Shown: piece by piece, positions 1-11,536 of the stretch
Numbering within the stretch: the stretch's first letter is position 1
Layout of the letters: every line of letters begins with the position of its first letter
Assembly: GCA_905221605.1 (NCBI GenBank)
Contig: CAJNDS010002368.1
Coordinates: 1,271,011-1,335,010, forward strand
Direction of reading: 5' to 3'
From: Symbiodinium natans
Lineage: Eukaryota; Sar; Dinophyceae; Suessiales; Symbiodiniaceae
DNA length: 64,000 nt
Program-made: the position numbers and the translations under genes
The notes under the pieces: model-generated
The model's database searches: none
Told to the model about the DNA's origin: nothing
What the model saw: only the letters and a program-made list of their open reading frames with translations

Positions 1-550
1 ACACATTATTGAATTTAGGGTGTGTGAAGGCCCAAACTGGTTTTAAAACACAAAGAATATTTGGAGATGGTTAAGGTCGCCAAACCAACGAGAATCCCTG
101 TGTTTGGCAAAGCACAAAATGGTCAAAAACAAAAAAGCTTGCCATTTGGGGGCTTTCAAGGCTGCCACTAGCGAAAACACTTATGTTTTGGGCCCTAGTT
201 GCGGCCGCCAACTGGTGAACAGAGTTTGTGTATGCCAAAGCTGATCAAAAATCTCAAAAATTGACAAGTTTCCAAGGCCACCAAGTGAGCGAAAATCCTT
301 ATATTTTGGCCCTACTTGAAAGTCTGTGAAGGTGAAGGCTCAAAAAGATGAAATCGCAAAACATAGCCTTTTATGGGGGTTTTCAAGACCCAAACCAACA
401 ACAATCCCTGATTGAGGGTTTGTGAAGCCAAAGATGGTCAAGAATCACTAACTTTGTCACTTGGGGTTTTTTTCTTTGCCAAACTAGCGAAACGTATTAT
501 GTGTTTACTAAAACTGAGGGTCTGTGAGGGCCCAAAATGGTCAAAACATC
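1..550. repeat. Degenerate tandem repeat, period about 100 bp
   Basis: Two word families recur in alternation at roughly 85-120 base spacing. One resembles 'gtctgtgaaggcccaaaatg' and appears near 20, 102, 222, 310, 414 and 517. The other resembles 'ctagcgaaaatccttatgtt' and appears near 82, 168, 284, 395 and 487. Copies differ by many substitutions and small indels, so the array is old. The left end runs off the window, so total copy number is unknown. No open frame is conserved between copies. It ends shortly before a telomere-like tract. Confidence 0.65.
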
Positions 551-856
551 GGTGCAAGGAGGACAGGTGTATACTGGGGCAGTAGCCGTGTGGCGGTGCC
601 CCACTCAGGTCCTTTGCGCATGGATCCATATTGGACACTCGGGCAGGGTCTCATTTATACAACCAAGATGTTGTGGACATTTCTGTGAGATTGACACGGG
701 ATCTGCCATGCCTCTTTGAAGGGGCCCGGTCAGATTGACATCGCGGTCCCTGCCGGGAAGACCAAGGGGCCCTAGTCCGAAATCTTCTGATGATGCTTTT
801 TGCTGCTATTTCTGCCAAGCCCAAAATGCGCCGGCACACACGGGCGAAGCTCTTCA
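551..856. other. Unassigned spacer
   Basis: Unique sequence between the ~100-bp repeat and the telomere-like array. Only short overlapping open frames occur, none resembling a known protein. I see no gene or RNA here. Confidence 0.4.
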
Positions 857-1058
857 AATTTAAGGGTTTTTAGGTTTTGGGTTTTTAGGGTGTAGGGTGT
901 TTAAGGTTTAGGGTTTTTCGGGTTTAGTGTTTTTAGTGTTTACGGTTTAAGGGCTTTAGGGTTTTGGGTTTTTAGGGCTTAAGGTTTTTTAGGGTTTAGG
1001 GTTTTTTAGGGTTTAGGGTTTTTTAGGGTTTAGGGTTTTTAGGGTTTTAGGGTTTTTA
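857..1058 (+). repeat. Degenerate TTTAGGG-type (telomere-like) array
   Basis: About 200 bases built almost wholly of variants of TTTAGGG: TTTTAGGG, TTTTTAGGG, TTTAAGG and GGTTTAGGG, becoming more regular toward 960-1055. TTTAGGG is the plant-type telomere unit, also reported for dinoflagellates. The copies are imperfect, and the array lies between the 100-bp repeat and a poly-G tract, so it looks like an interstitial or subtelomeric relic and not a live telomere end. Confidence 0.75.
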
Positions 1059-1059
1059 G

Positions 1060-1420
1060 TCCGGGGGGGGGCTTGGATGGTTTGGTCGGGGCTGCTGGTG
1101 GGACGGTATGGTCGATCGGGGGGGGGGGGGGGGGGCTGGGACGGGGCCGTGCACATCGGCCGTGAGTTTCCTGTTTCTCGCCTCAAAAAACAGGAAACTC
1201 AATACAGGAAGAGGCTGCTTAAGCCAGGCAGACATGCGGGTATGACACGGCATGGTCGGGGGGGTCGGGGGTGCTTGGGGTAGTATGTGGGATGGTGGAG
1301 GGGGCACAGTTCGGTCCGGTTTGTCCGGCGTGGTGTGGTGGGTGGGGGGTACGCTTGGAGGAGGGCCTGGAGGGGGAGGGGGGGTTGGGACGGCATGGTT
1401 GGGATGCGGTGCGCGGCGTG
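1060..1420 (+). repeat. G-rich low-complexity tract
   Basis: Long uninterrupted G runs occur near 1069-1075 and 1119-1135, followed by GGGGG-rich sequence to about 1390. It would form G-quadruplexes readily on the + strand. Several frames stay open on both strands through it (Gly-rich forward, Pro-rich reverse), but only because of composition. No gene is proposed. Confidence 0.7.
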
Positions 1421-2192
1421 CCATTCCAGACCCCAAACGGCCTGCGATCCAGACCTTCTTTTGTCGCCATCCAGGGAGTTTTCTGTGACGATCCAGGCTT
1501 TTTTGACTGATCCGGGCCCATGTTCTCCGTATCCAGCAGTATGTGCGTGGCCAAGGAAAGGATTCGCAAGGTGCGCGGCTAGCACAGCAATTTTTTGCAT
1601 TCGCTGTTTGCCGTGGCAACCCTGCGTGCGCATAGGACCCCAACGTTATGCACCCAAGCATACTGCGATTGCGCAAGTGGCCACCTCAGTAGAAAGCAGG
1701 TCTTGGACGACCGGGGAAGCAATAGCAAAGTGGTAGCAAGAAGAGGGCAAGATCATGGTTCTCACACTTGAGAGGCTGGGCCTCAACACGCCTGCGCTGG
1801 CAGACTTGGGTGACCGATGGGCAGGGTGCCGTCTGACATGTTCAGCTTTGGGCCTTTTGTTCTTGTTTTCTTGATCTCGTCAAAGAGGTGGCGAAGCTGT
1901 GTCTGCTGTGGAAGCACTACGAAGCAAGTGCGCCAGGTATGTCTTGGGACGGGCATCCATGGCCATGGAGGCTGGACTTGCCGGGGGCACGACGGAGAGA
2001 CACGAGAGACACAAGAGAGATGGAGAGATAGAGAGATCGAGCAGCGAGCAATGGATCAAAGGCTGTGCTTGTTGAATGGGCAGGTCGGGAGCTTTTCCTT
2101 TCGAAACGTCTTTGCCGCACACGCGAGCAACGGCCATCACCTCGATCCCCAAAGCATCAGAACAGTTCAGAGTCTCTCATTGCTTTTGCAAG
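1421..2192. other. No clear gene
   Basis: Mixed unique sequence. A purine-rich stretch of GAGAGACA/GAGAGAT units lies at about 2000-2045. Open frames are short and overlap on both strands without recognisable motifs. It may contain intron or 5' sequence of the EF-hand locus that begins at about 2193. Confidence 0.3.
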
Positions 2193-4570
2193 GTGTGCTG
2201 ACCGAGGAGTCCTTTAAAACAGTATTGAGACAGCTGCTTGACTGAAAAAGCTTAGAGCTGCACGTCCTGTGCTGGCACAGCAGGGAGAGAGAGATTCTGG
2301 CTCAATTCCTTTGTTGCGTTGGAAGGCCCAAAGAAGGAAGCACCACCTTTCGCAATCATAGTTGTAGCTGAACTGTTTCATGGGGCAAGGTTTGAGCCGT
2401 CGATCAAGAGTGATCAGCTGACGCGACTCTGGTGCCTTGGATTGGTAAGCCCCAAGTTTCCCGAGTTCAAGTCCTCATCTTCACAAGGTACTTTGCCGAT
2501 GAAGACGGCTCCGGCAGGATTGACCTTTTCGAATTTATGCGCATGGCAGGTCTCAGCCTCAGCTTTTTCCTCCTACTTGTAGCTACCACCTGTATCCTTT
2601 GCCTCCAGTATACGACGCCGATCGACTCTTGCTGGCCCGAGTCAATGAGTGAGCTGATCCGTGCAGACAGCAAAAAGCACCCCGCCAGGACAGCTACAAA
2701 GAAGCACTCCGTGCAGACAGCAACAATCCGCACACACACACACACACACAGCCAAGCACAAATCCGACAAACAGGACCCAGTTAGGGTCGGTAGGAGTTT
2801 TAGTTTAGTTCTTAATTATTTTGAACAAGCTGAGCGCAAACTTTGCGTGAAGTGTGAACAGCATCCTAATCCTGTTCAGTGAGTTTGCATGGGAACCTTC
2901 TAGACTCTCCTTCATTCCCCATCGAACGATTAGCAGCCGATTAAGTTCTCATGCAGAACTGAGGAATAACTGGCAATACGTGGACTTCTTATTGTTGGTC
3001 CACACCGCACGGCCATCGTGAGCGAGTTGGGCTCAACAAAAGTTGGGCTCAACAAAATAGGCTTGTACAGACAGCAGCAGAAGCAGCCCACACGGAAAGC
3101 AAGAAACCGTGGTCCACCCCACACCGTCCGAGTCAGTGAGTGAGCCGGTGAGCCCACCCGCGCAGACCCAAACAAAAGCCGCAACCCGGACAGGCAACAG
3201 CAAAACTTTCACCGCGCCAAACGGACAGCGCAGCCGACAGACAAAAGGAAGCCACACTCTTGCCTTCCTGACCAGGCTCTTCGTCTGCTTATTTGGCCTT
3301 TGAGCCACACTTGTGTGAGAGGCATGCAATGTGCAGAAATACCTTCGCTGTAGGTTGCAATTCCAACGGAGAGATGACAGATGAATACTACGAGGTGGTC
3401 GTCGCCTTTGACTCTTGCAAACATGCTGTTGCTTTCTTGATACATCCTGCGACCAAGGTAGCCATGCACCTCTACCGCAAGTTCCATGCCAAGGGCGGCG
3501 TCCGACGGGTTTATGCCACTGCCGACAAGAATTGGGACCGCAAGCTGCTCTGTGGGTCTGTGCGGTCTTGTTGCTGCCTTGTGGATTGACGAGCCGCCTA
3601 GTTATCCTGTGTTGTCAGGATCAGCACTTAAATCTGGCAGAATTCAGCAAGTTCATCAAGGTTCTGTTGAAGGAGCTTTTGCTTCAAGCTTTGTGACTGA
3701 GCGTGACGTGCAACTGCTCTGCATCCTGCCCCAAAAGTAGCAACAACTCATGGAGGATGTCCAGCTCACCAGGCGAGAAATAGCTCAGGCCACGGTATTG
3801 CGCGGAGTGAAACTGGTGGTGCAAGAACACAAAGCGACATAGTTTTCCGATGGCAGGTCTTCCAGAGGATGAACGTGTCCGGGTCAGGGATGCTGAGCGT
3901 GCTCGAGCTCGGCTGGCAGAGCTTGACGGAGCTTGTCAAGTTGCTTTTTTTAATAGACGGCCATGTCACATGCCAGGCTTGAATCTGCTTTGGAAGCAGT
4001 GCTTACCTTAGGAATCAGCCGTTTCAGCATTGGAACTTTGAACATCGAAGCATCACAAGCTTGGGAAAGAGGCCGGCGCCAAATGCCACGTCTCCGAAGC
4101 CTGGGTGAAAGACACCTTTCACCAGCTGGCGACGTCAATCCAGGAGCCTTCTGCGAATACTTCGGGCATTTCGCAGTCTCTGGTGCCGGCATGCTCAGGA
4201 TGCGGGCTTGAACATCAAGTCGCTGTTCTCCACTGGGATCGTCGTAGAGAAGGACGGGCATAGCTGCCAGCCGAATGCTGGCAGTACAAGCGTTGCCAGC
4301 ACAAGAACAGGAGTTCCGCGAGATCGCACTTCGATTCTTGACCCAGCTTCGACCTTCCCAACTGGACGGGTGTGTGACGGGGGGAAGAGTCTTTTTTGAT
4401 GACGTTTGTGCAGTAAACAGCCTGCACGGCCTCAGCCTGCTCGCTACAGCTCTTTACAGTGCTGTACAGTGAAAAGGACCGGCTTTGGAAGTATCTGCAG
4501 ACCGCGTGTGCAGATGATGCCATGCAAGTGAGGCAAGCCGCGGCAAGTGCAGACTCGTTTTTTTGAGTCG
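2193..4570 (+). CDS. EF-hand calcium-binding protein, multi-exon fragments
   Basis: Several short exon-like pieces on one strand carry EF-hand helix-loop-helix signatures, so the product probably binds Ca2+. A helix piece (TEESFKTVLRQLLD) follows an AG at 2192. A canonical 12-residue loop, D-E-D-G-S-G-R-I-D-L-F-E, is encoded at 2498-2533 and flanked by an aromatic helix. A second loop seems split by an intron: DKNWDRK at 3524-3544, then LNLAEFSKFI from about 3628. A degenerate third loop, NVSGSGMLSVLE, is at 3872-3907. Further coding-like helical pieces follow: QEQEFREIALRFL near 4300 and RLWKYLQTACADDAMQVRQ near 4480-4550, the latter reminiscent of a HEAT or armadillo helix. The exons are too incomplete to give a start, an end or a named orthologue. 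They could belong to two adjacent genes. EF-hand character is seen directly; the joining is inference. Confidence 0.5.
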
Positions 4571-7366
4571 TCACGTTTCGTACTTCACGTTAACGGACTA
4601 GGTTTGGGGTGATGCCTTGAGAGGCACGCTGGTGGTGACAAAGATCGCTTGCCATCCGACAGTGTCCTCTCAGTCAACATCTCAGGAACGTATAGCCTTG
4701 GCGAGTGGCACTGCCATCGGCGATGCTTGCACCCGATACTCTATGAGATAAGCTGTGCCGAGTTCCAGGTTATTTTCGGTCCTACGCTCACAAGCAGTCC
4801 GAATGAGATTTCATCTGGTGCACCTCAAGGCAAGATGCAGCAGCAGAGCATTTTTTGATCTTTGCAGATCGCTGGAATTGCTCTCTTGTGGTGTCCTTTC
4901 TGAAATACTACTTTGCTTTGCTTGGGTTGAGACTGCCCGCTCTGGCAACCTCTAGGAGAGCCTGGAATATTTCCGCGGCATACAGCTACATCACAGCAAA
5001 ATCGCACCGCCAGGAAATAGCAAGAACAACAGTCAAATCAGCGAGACCTCCCAGAAAAGTCACTGCAGACATCCGTCCTGAAGTGAAAAGTTAAAGGGGT
5101 GTGACCAGCGGCCTGCGCGAGCATGCGCGCCGATCCTGTACAACGAAGCCAAGGGCCTGTCTTGCCTGAGGCGCTTCTCCACCAACCACACCATCAAGAC
5201 TTAAAACCGGCCGATATGTTTGTATTCCATCCTGCACTGCTCCAACTGCGCCACCGGGTTCCTTCTGTCAGAGTGTAAGTCGGAGAAAGCAGAGAGCGCC
5301 CGTACCTTCTCAAAGTTCCTGACCGACCTGACATGCACGATTGGAGAGTGAGCACACCATATCATCCGTATATGGGAGTGCGACTAGCTCACTATCAAAG
5401 GCCCAAGTGGAGGTGGCGTGAAGGTCGAGCGGGGCCTCAAGGTCTGGCTCCTCACCGGACAGGGACAGCCAAGCTGGATTTTTGCCACCTGGCCAGACGC
5501 GGTGGACGGAGCTCAAGGTGGAGCTGGTAAGGGCTTGTCTCGCTGTGCGCCAGATTGCGCCAGCGAAGATGCCACCGCTCAAAGTGGCGGTAGTTGTGGC
5601 GATAGTCTGCAAAGACGCAAGTGGCAATGGCCAGGAGTGGAAGAGGAAGGATCCCCCACCATTGCGAAGTTTGGCACCCTAGAGCTAGCAAGCACCTGGC
5701 AGTCTCAGCACTTGGGCTGTGAGCCTGCGTGTTCACGGCGTGTTTTCTTGCTCATCAAAGGCTTTCCAGAAAAGCATTGCGCATGCCAACCCGAATCGTG
5801 AACAAAACCCTAAAACACAAGTAGTTCGTGGCCTGCCTCAGTGCACCTTTTGCCTCGGTGCACTTTTGACGTTATTCTAGCATCATCTCATTCTCAAGAT
5901 CGCAAAGGCCCAGCGAGGGCATGCAACTGGGTACAGCCCTGGCTCATATCTGTGCCCTATCATTCTCGTGCGTTGGCATCAGCGTGGACATGCTTGATGG
6001 GTCCCATGCAGGTCAAGAATGGGGGGCTTGCATGGGGTCCCAGTGATTCTCGGCTCCATCACGGCTCTCCCAAAAAGACGGCTCTCCAAATCAAGCAGTT
6101 TTAGCATCAGGAGAAAGTAGCAAGTTGCAAGAGTGGACTGCAGGCAAATAAACTTTGTGTGCTACCCTGATGGAGACTCCATTTCTACAAAAATAGAACA
6201 CAATCTCCCTTCAAAACAAGAAGATGATGGGGTTGCAGTTTTGTTGCTGCGACTTCGCAGCCGGTAGTTGTTTCCGACTGCACCGCTCCGCTTTCATGGT
6301 GAACGCTGTGCTTGTTCAGGTTCAGGAAGTTCAGGTTCTTATTTCGGCCCCGCTGGAGGCCGAAGACTGCTTGGACTCTGCTTGGGCTGAGTTGTTGCTA
6401 TGCTGCACATGTCATCTATGCTTTGTGCAGGTGTGGGTCGTGAGGCAGCACCTGGTTTGCTGTACGCTGTAGTTCTGCATCCGGCATTGCAACCGGCATT
6501 GCAGCCGCCACAAGGGAGAAGTGCAGGTGTTGGAACAGCTGGTGCAACATCTGGTGCGTCGAGCCGGTGATGTTGGGCGCCTCAGACAAACGTGAAACAC
6601 TTGGCTTCACGTTGCCTATCTTTCATATTATACGTAATATTTCTGTTTCCCTATCTCTATGTCTATCGGCACATTCTCTTGCCCACATGTAAGCCGCACG
6701 CGTTACCAAGGGTTTGGAGACCGATCTCCGCAATCTTCTGCCAAATTGACCGACAGCAGTGTAATCGTGGTTTGGCATTGGCTCGAGGCTTCGCCAGACG
6801 TTTGCTTTGACTCGTTGAACCCGTTCATCACCTCAGAGCATTTCCACGATCTGCTCTCAACCAGGTGCCCCCCCAGATTCCAAGCATTGACAGGCTTGTG
6901 CATCTTGTCCTGCCAGGCTGGGGATCCACTACGATCCCGTGAAAGCCAAGCAGGTTTTCAAGCTGTGCGGCCGACGTGGCTTAGAGGGGTTCGAGCCGGA
7001 TCTTCTGGTTCCTTTCTTGCGTAGTTTTGGCAACTTGCGTACAACATGTTCTTGCCGATGCCACATGATGCCAGGATCGATTCCGATCGTGACAGCAAGA
7101 TTACGCGGTTGGAGTCTGACTCCCGGAGAATGTGTCCACACCTTTCAAGCATTTGGCTCCCTGGCTTCCTGTCGAACACGTGGCTCTTGTGTGGTGTGGC
7201 AGCTGTGTCGTGTCCACAAACAAGGCAGCCGACAACTCAGCCAAACTCATTCCCAACATGCATTCTTGCTGTGAAGTGTAGGAGGGCATGCGCAAGCTAT
7301 CGTCAGCACCGAATGATCTTCATGAAGTCTTAGTTTACCATAGTTTACCTTGCTACGTCCAGTACC
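4571..7366. other. Mostly non-coding, scattered coding-like pieces
   Basis: No domain is recognised. Two + strand pieces look more like coding than background: around 5480-5680 (TELKVELVRACLAVRQ) and around 6940-7030 (VKAKQVFKLCGRRGLEGFEP). They may be exons of genes whose other exons I cannot identify. The 200 or so bases immediately before the MYND-JmjC ATG show no TATA box and no recognisable spliced-leader relic. Confidence 0.3.
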
Positions 7367-8683
7367 ATGACCATGACGTGCCTCAAAGAGATACCCTTCC
7401 ATCCGGTGAAGCCTTCAGGCAACACTTGTCGCAGCTGTGGTGCGTCTGGTGCTGCTTTCGTTTGCAGCCGTTGCCAAAATGCGCGCTTTTGCTCGTTAGA
7501 ATGCCAGCGGAAGGCTTGGAAGGATCACCGCAGCCACTGTACAGAAAAGGGGCTAGATGAGTGGGTCACCATATTGCACACTGATGCTCTTCCGGGCAAT
7601 GATGCAGGTACGGTGACTGACGGAGCCGACGTCGCAAAGAAAACGTGCAAAGCAAATTGCTTTGGAGGAATGGTCGCCTGGAATCGTGTGTTCTTTCTCC
7701 GGAAAGAACCTGTGGACGAGCTGATTTCCGCAGCACATCATGCACAGGGTACGCATCTTTGGCTTCCAGTATCTTCACTGCTTGCACTCAGCAAAACGAC
7801 GCTGAAGCCCTTGCCAGTTGCTTTGCCTGAAGTGGTCGTGAGAGGGGCAAAGCAAGTGAAGAAATGCGCAGGTCTTTCAGTGGCAGAAATGGACGAGAAC
7901 TTCCGGACCAGCACCCCAGTTGTTCTCACAGACGCACAGAAAGCATGGCCCGCACGACAGAAGTGGACCTTCGAGTGGCTGTCGGAGGTGTACGGAGACG
8001 AGGTCATGCCCTGCAGTGACCTAGCACCCTTCTTTCGCCACTGTGATCGTGGCAACATCCGCACAGTGCAGGCTCCTCTACGCGAGTTTGTGCGCTACGT
8101 CCAGGGCCGGCCCAGCGTCTTTGGACCGCTGCAAGCACCAGATCGGGTGTTTTATGCAAACGGCTGGGCGCCATTCCTCGATCATCAGGAACTGCTTTCG
8201 GACGTATCCGACCGCTTATACTGTGTGTCGGATACCATTCCTTCCGATGGCCCCACCAAGGTCTTCAATGCAAGCCTTACCAAGATCTTTATGGGCCCAG
8301 CTGGAACAGTATCACGTCTTCACCACGACACTTATGCGACACATGTTTGGCTGTCTCAGATACGCGGCAGGAAGCAGTTTATCTGCTATCCACCATCAGA
8401 GACCCATTTGTTGCACAGCCATCCGGTGGATGAAGCAGACGGTCGCACATCTTTGTTTGACCCGTCGAACCCAGACTATACACGCTTTCCCGAGGCAAGC
8501 CGGGCACAAGCATACAGCGTGGTGGTTGAAGAGGGTGAGACAGTCGTGCTACCAGCGCGCTGGTGGCATTGGGCAAAAAGCCTTACTCCTTCCATCACGC
8601 TTATGAGAAACTTTGTCAACGATTCGAATATTGAGGATCATGTTGAGGTTCGAAAGCGTGCCGAGAAGGTAAGGAGCAGATAG
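7367..8683 (+). CDS. MYND zinc finger + JmjC domain protein
   Basis: The 438-residue frame is uninterrupted from ATG to stop. Residues 21-58 form a MYND zinc finger with the full ligand set: C21, C24, C33, C36, C42, C46, H54 and C58. MYND fingers bind proline-containing peptides. Residues ~175-415 are a JmjC/cupin-8 fold: the Fe(II) facial triad is visible as H319-x-D321 (motif RLHHD) and the distal His is H401 (WWHWAKS), with K336 and the following FICYPP strand also typical. The family comprises 2-oxoglutarate-dependent protein hydroxylases or lysine demethylases; the WWH motif points to the JMJD5/JMJD7/FIH side, so hydroxylation of a protein side chain is as likely as histone demethylation. 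All catalytic residues are present, so it should be active. No introns interrupt it, unlike the PP2C gene nearby. The substrate is unknown. Confidence 0.9.
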   Translation: MTMTCLKEIPFHPVKPSGNTCRSCGASGAAFVCSRCQNARFCSLECQRKAWKDHRSHCTEKGLDEWVTILHTDALPGNDAGTVTDGADVAKKTCKANCFGGMVAWNRVFFLRKEPVDELISAAHHAQGTHLWLPVSSLLALSKTTLKPLPVALPEVVVRGAKQVKKCAGLSVAEMDENFRTSTPVVLTDAQKAWPARQKWTFEWLSEVYGDEVMPCSDLAPFFRHCDRGNIRTVQAPLREFVRYVQGRPSVFGPLQAPDRVFYANGWAPFLDHQELLSDVSDRLYCVSDTIPSDGPTKVFNASLTKIFMGPAGTVSRLHHDTYATHVWLSQIRGRKQFICYPPSETHLLHSHPVDEADGRTSLFDPSNPDYTRFPEASRAQAYSVVVEEGETVVLPARWWHWAKSLTPSITLMRNFVNDSNIEDHVEVRKRAEKVRSR

Positions 8684-9458
8684 ATCGTACACCAGGCAGT
8701 TTTGACAAGAAGGCGCATCACCAACCAGACCCACGTTCTGATGCTGGTTGCATGCAGCATAGAGCAGAAAGAAAGCGCAGACTGTTTTGGCCCGATCTTG
8801 CATGTTCGCCCTTGACCTGTGATACATTGTGATACTGTTCTTATCTGTTCTTGAGAGATCGAGGTTCCGGCTCATGTTCAAGGCTGTCACTCCAGATGCC
8901 CAAGCTTTGAACACGCGGTTGCCGGGTCCTGAATGCACGGCTCGCGTTCGTTCCTGCTTTTGTGCTGCCTTTCTTCCGTCCGTGTACCTTCCTGCGGTCT
9001 GGCACAAAGGGAGAGTATGGATGACGATTGGGAGAAAGACGCTGAGAAGCACCAGGCACCGGTGGGCTGTGATCTATTTTGCCCTGTTGAGACCCAGCTG
9101 AGAAGCTCAAGATCCAGAAGCATCTTGCCAGATCTCGCGAGACGTGATTCGAGACTAGATTCCTCAACTCATAGAATACGAAAGAAGAATACCGAGGAGA
9201 GTGCTGATTTCCAATCCGAAACAATTAAGCCAACTGAGCCATGTATGCAGCCAGCGCACTGGCTAAGCTTGGCTACGAGTTCAGGCCGGCTAGGTGCTTT
9301 AGTTGTTGGTGGAAAATGGCATGTCATGGCTTCCTGGCGAACACGTGTGAAGGCCCGGGCCGCTTGGCAAGAGCGACCTGGTTCTGAGACAGAAGGGTGA
9401 AGAGAAGGGTTTTGAGTGGAAGGACGTGTGTGTTTGTGTGTGCACATGGTGGCACTTC

Positions 9459-10495
9459 ATGAAGCAGAATTTGAAGTTTCCTACCTCCCGGAAGGACCAG
9501 AAGAACTATGAGGAGGTTGCCGATGCTGTCGTGTCAGGGACCCAAGGGGCGACGGTGCTGATGACAGTGCTGAGAGTCGGTGCTGACAGCATGAAGCCAT
9601 TGGCGTTGGTTAAAATCCTACGCCGAGGTCTTATGTGCAGCTGCAGCTGACAGCTCTGTGCGGCCTGGTCCCACTTCCGCTTCCCGCAGAAGCCAAGGAG
9701 GCCAACTCGGTGGTCTATGCCAGCAGCCATCTCAAGGAGCACACTGGTCCACTGCTGCTCCTGGTCTGTGGCTCTGCGCCGGGCGGAGCGGCAGGGGTCT
9801 GGGGTCGCAGCCTCTGCATCAACTCGAGTCTCCATGAAGGAGCAATGTTTGACTACATCTTCCGAGCAGAAGAACTGGGCTGGGCAGTGCTGGTTGCGAA
9901 TCCAAATGTCAACGATTGCAACGGCATCCCCCTCAGTGGCTCCGAGACTCCGCACCGGCATCTGCAGACCCTTTGGACTTCTTACATCTCCCCCGCGCAG
10001 GCATCATGCGTACTAGTCGTGGCGCACTCATATGGAGCCCCCAACATGGTGCACCTTCTTAAGGTCGAGCCAGAAGCTCGCGAACGTGTCTCTGCACTTG
10101 TCTTCACTGATGGGACTGCATTTCCACCAGGTACCCTCCTCATGGAGGGGGTCCCGAGTGAAGATTCCAAGGATCCCAAGGTGCATGCCTTGAGAAAGGA
10201 GATGCTTCGTTTTCAGGAAGCGGCACCAGAAGCATTCAAGCCGGCAACGTCGGCGGTCCAGAGTTGCTTGCGAGCTGCGGCCCGGAACTTCATGTCCTCA
10301 GAGATGCCACCAGGAACGCCTCTTGCAGCTGACTGTGAAGGGGTCCCAGCGGTGAGCGCTGGACACACAAGCCACCCTTCTACGACCCATGCGGCCACCG
10401 AGCCTGTCTTTGAGTTTCTGAAGTTAGGAGCACAGGCAACGGCCAAGGTCTCGGCTGCAAACGATGAGCTTCGTGCCGTGCTGAGCGGGCAGTGA
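9459..10495 (+). CDS. Arb2/FAM172-type alpha/beta hydrolase-like protein
   Basis: Two exons are proposed. Exon 1 (to 9530) encodes QKNYEEVADAVV, matching the region before the Arb2 domain. A GT-AG intron at 9531-9640 (110 bases, phase 0) joins to LQLTALCGLVPLPLP. The main exon continues to 10495 with the features of the Arb2 domain: an N-terminal strand then a Gly-rich GSAPGGAAGVWGRSL loop, LGWAVLVANPNVN, an alpha/beta-hydrolase nucleophile-elbow-like VVAHSYGA, the strand LVFTDG, and a late His-rich segment (HTSHPSTTHA). Fission yeast Arb2 works in the Argonaute siRNA chaperone complex, and animal FAM172A (ARB2A) acts in co-transcriptional RNA regulation; a plain esterase is the alternative. 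The frame beginning at 9635 starts with GTG and is an open exon, not the true start. ATG 9459 is a minimal guess and upstream exons are likely. Confidence 0.75.
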
Positions 10496-10738
10496 CTCAG
10501 CTTCTCTCGCGAAGTGACCCCAGATGACCCCAGCCGGTAGTCTCCTAGCAGTGATGGTGCTAGAAAGAAGTCGGCCTACCGCCAGGGACCGAAGACACAG
10601 ACCGGCGTGGAGCAGCAAAAAGAGCTCACTGGACTCACTGGACTCACTCGATTGTGCAGCATGGGATATCTAACATGTGGCAGCAAACGTTATAAGACAG
10701 AGCCTCGCAGATAGAGCCTGTTACAAAGATCGTTGCAG

Positions 10739-11140
10739 GTGAGTCGACTTCAGAACCGAGTCTTGCTGCTCCAGCGAGAGGTGGAGGAGTTACGGGGCCC
10801 ATCTGGCCGTGGCCATTTGGAACCCACGGTTCCCGAGAAGCAGTTTCAGCAGCTGAGCACTTCGCATGGAAAGGCCGGGGACTGCTGGGTGTCGCATGAG
10901 CGTGTCATTAGCGCGTGTGTGGCACGCAACCTTTTACCCACACAGTATACTTTTGCCCCCCCAAAAAACGTGGGTCCTGAGCAGAGGTCGCCAACCACTT
11001 GCAGGCCTTGCGGGCTCAGCTGCAGGCCCCCGCTGTGCTGGGAGGGAGAGAGAAAAAAGGGGGCCACGCATGGCCACGCCACAAATGCGCTCAGAGAGAT
11101 GCCGCCAGGTCGTCAGTACCCGCAGCAGCGGCGTGTGGCC
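10739..11140 (+). CDS. Coiled-coil protein exon fragments
   Basis: Two + strand pieces have heptad-type helices. The first, after a CAG at 10736-10738, reads VSRLQNRVLLLQREVEELRG. The second, near 10985-11045, reads EVANHLQALRAQLQAP. They are in different frames, so an intron must lie between. No family is identifiable. They sit between the Arb2 and PP2C genes, so they could be a separate gene or outlying exons of either. The first AG is followed by GTGAGT, which is also a perfect donor, so the exact boundary is unclear. Confidence 0.35.
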
Positions 11141-11536
11141 CTAAGTGATGTTCACACCTCTGGTGTTCACAAAGTGCTCAAGCTGCTCCGCCCTGGTGTG
11201 TGCCGCAGCTTTTTTTGCTGGCACAACCGAACAGAACTTTAGCTGCTGCGGCCGCTCGCTCTGCCGTGGCCGTTCGCGCCATGGGGTGCACTGCAGGCAA
11301 GGCAGAGGCACAGGAGCAGCCCAAGGCTTCGAGATGGCAGCTTGGTCAGCTTGGTCTAAGCCTGGCCTTGTTACCAGCGCCTGTTTCACATTGTGGACGT
11401 TCTTGTTCTCTCGTACTTTGCCCTGTCCCAGCATTTTCAGTCCACCAGTCCCGGGCATGCTGCCGCTATGGACCTGTTCGCAAAGCAGGCGATGTTCAGG
11501 TGACGTCCTTGGTGCGGTGTGTGTGGGCTCTAGATG

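Noticed and set aside
1056..1736. Long Pro-rich and Gly-rich frames on both strands
   Set aside because: Caused by the G-rich tract; no Met-led start, domain or conserved composition outside the low-complexity part.
9635..9637. Start codon of the Arb2-type frame
   Set aside because: It is GTG, lies inside the presumed intron just before the CAG acceptor at 9640, and the upstream exon supplies missing family sequence.
9506..9961. Minus-strand frame of 151 codons
   Set aside because: Shadow of the Arb2-type exon on the + strand.
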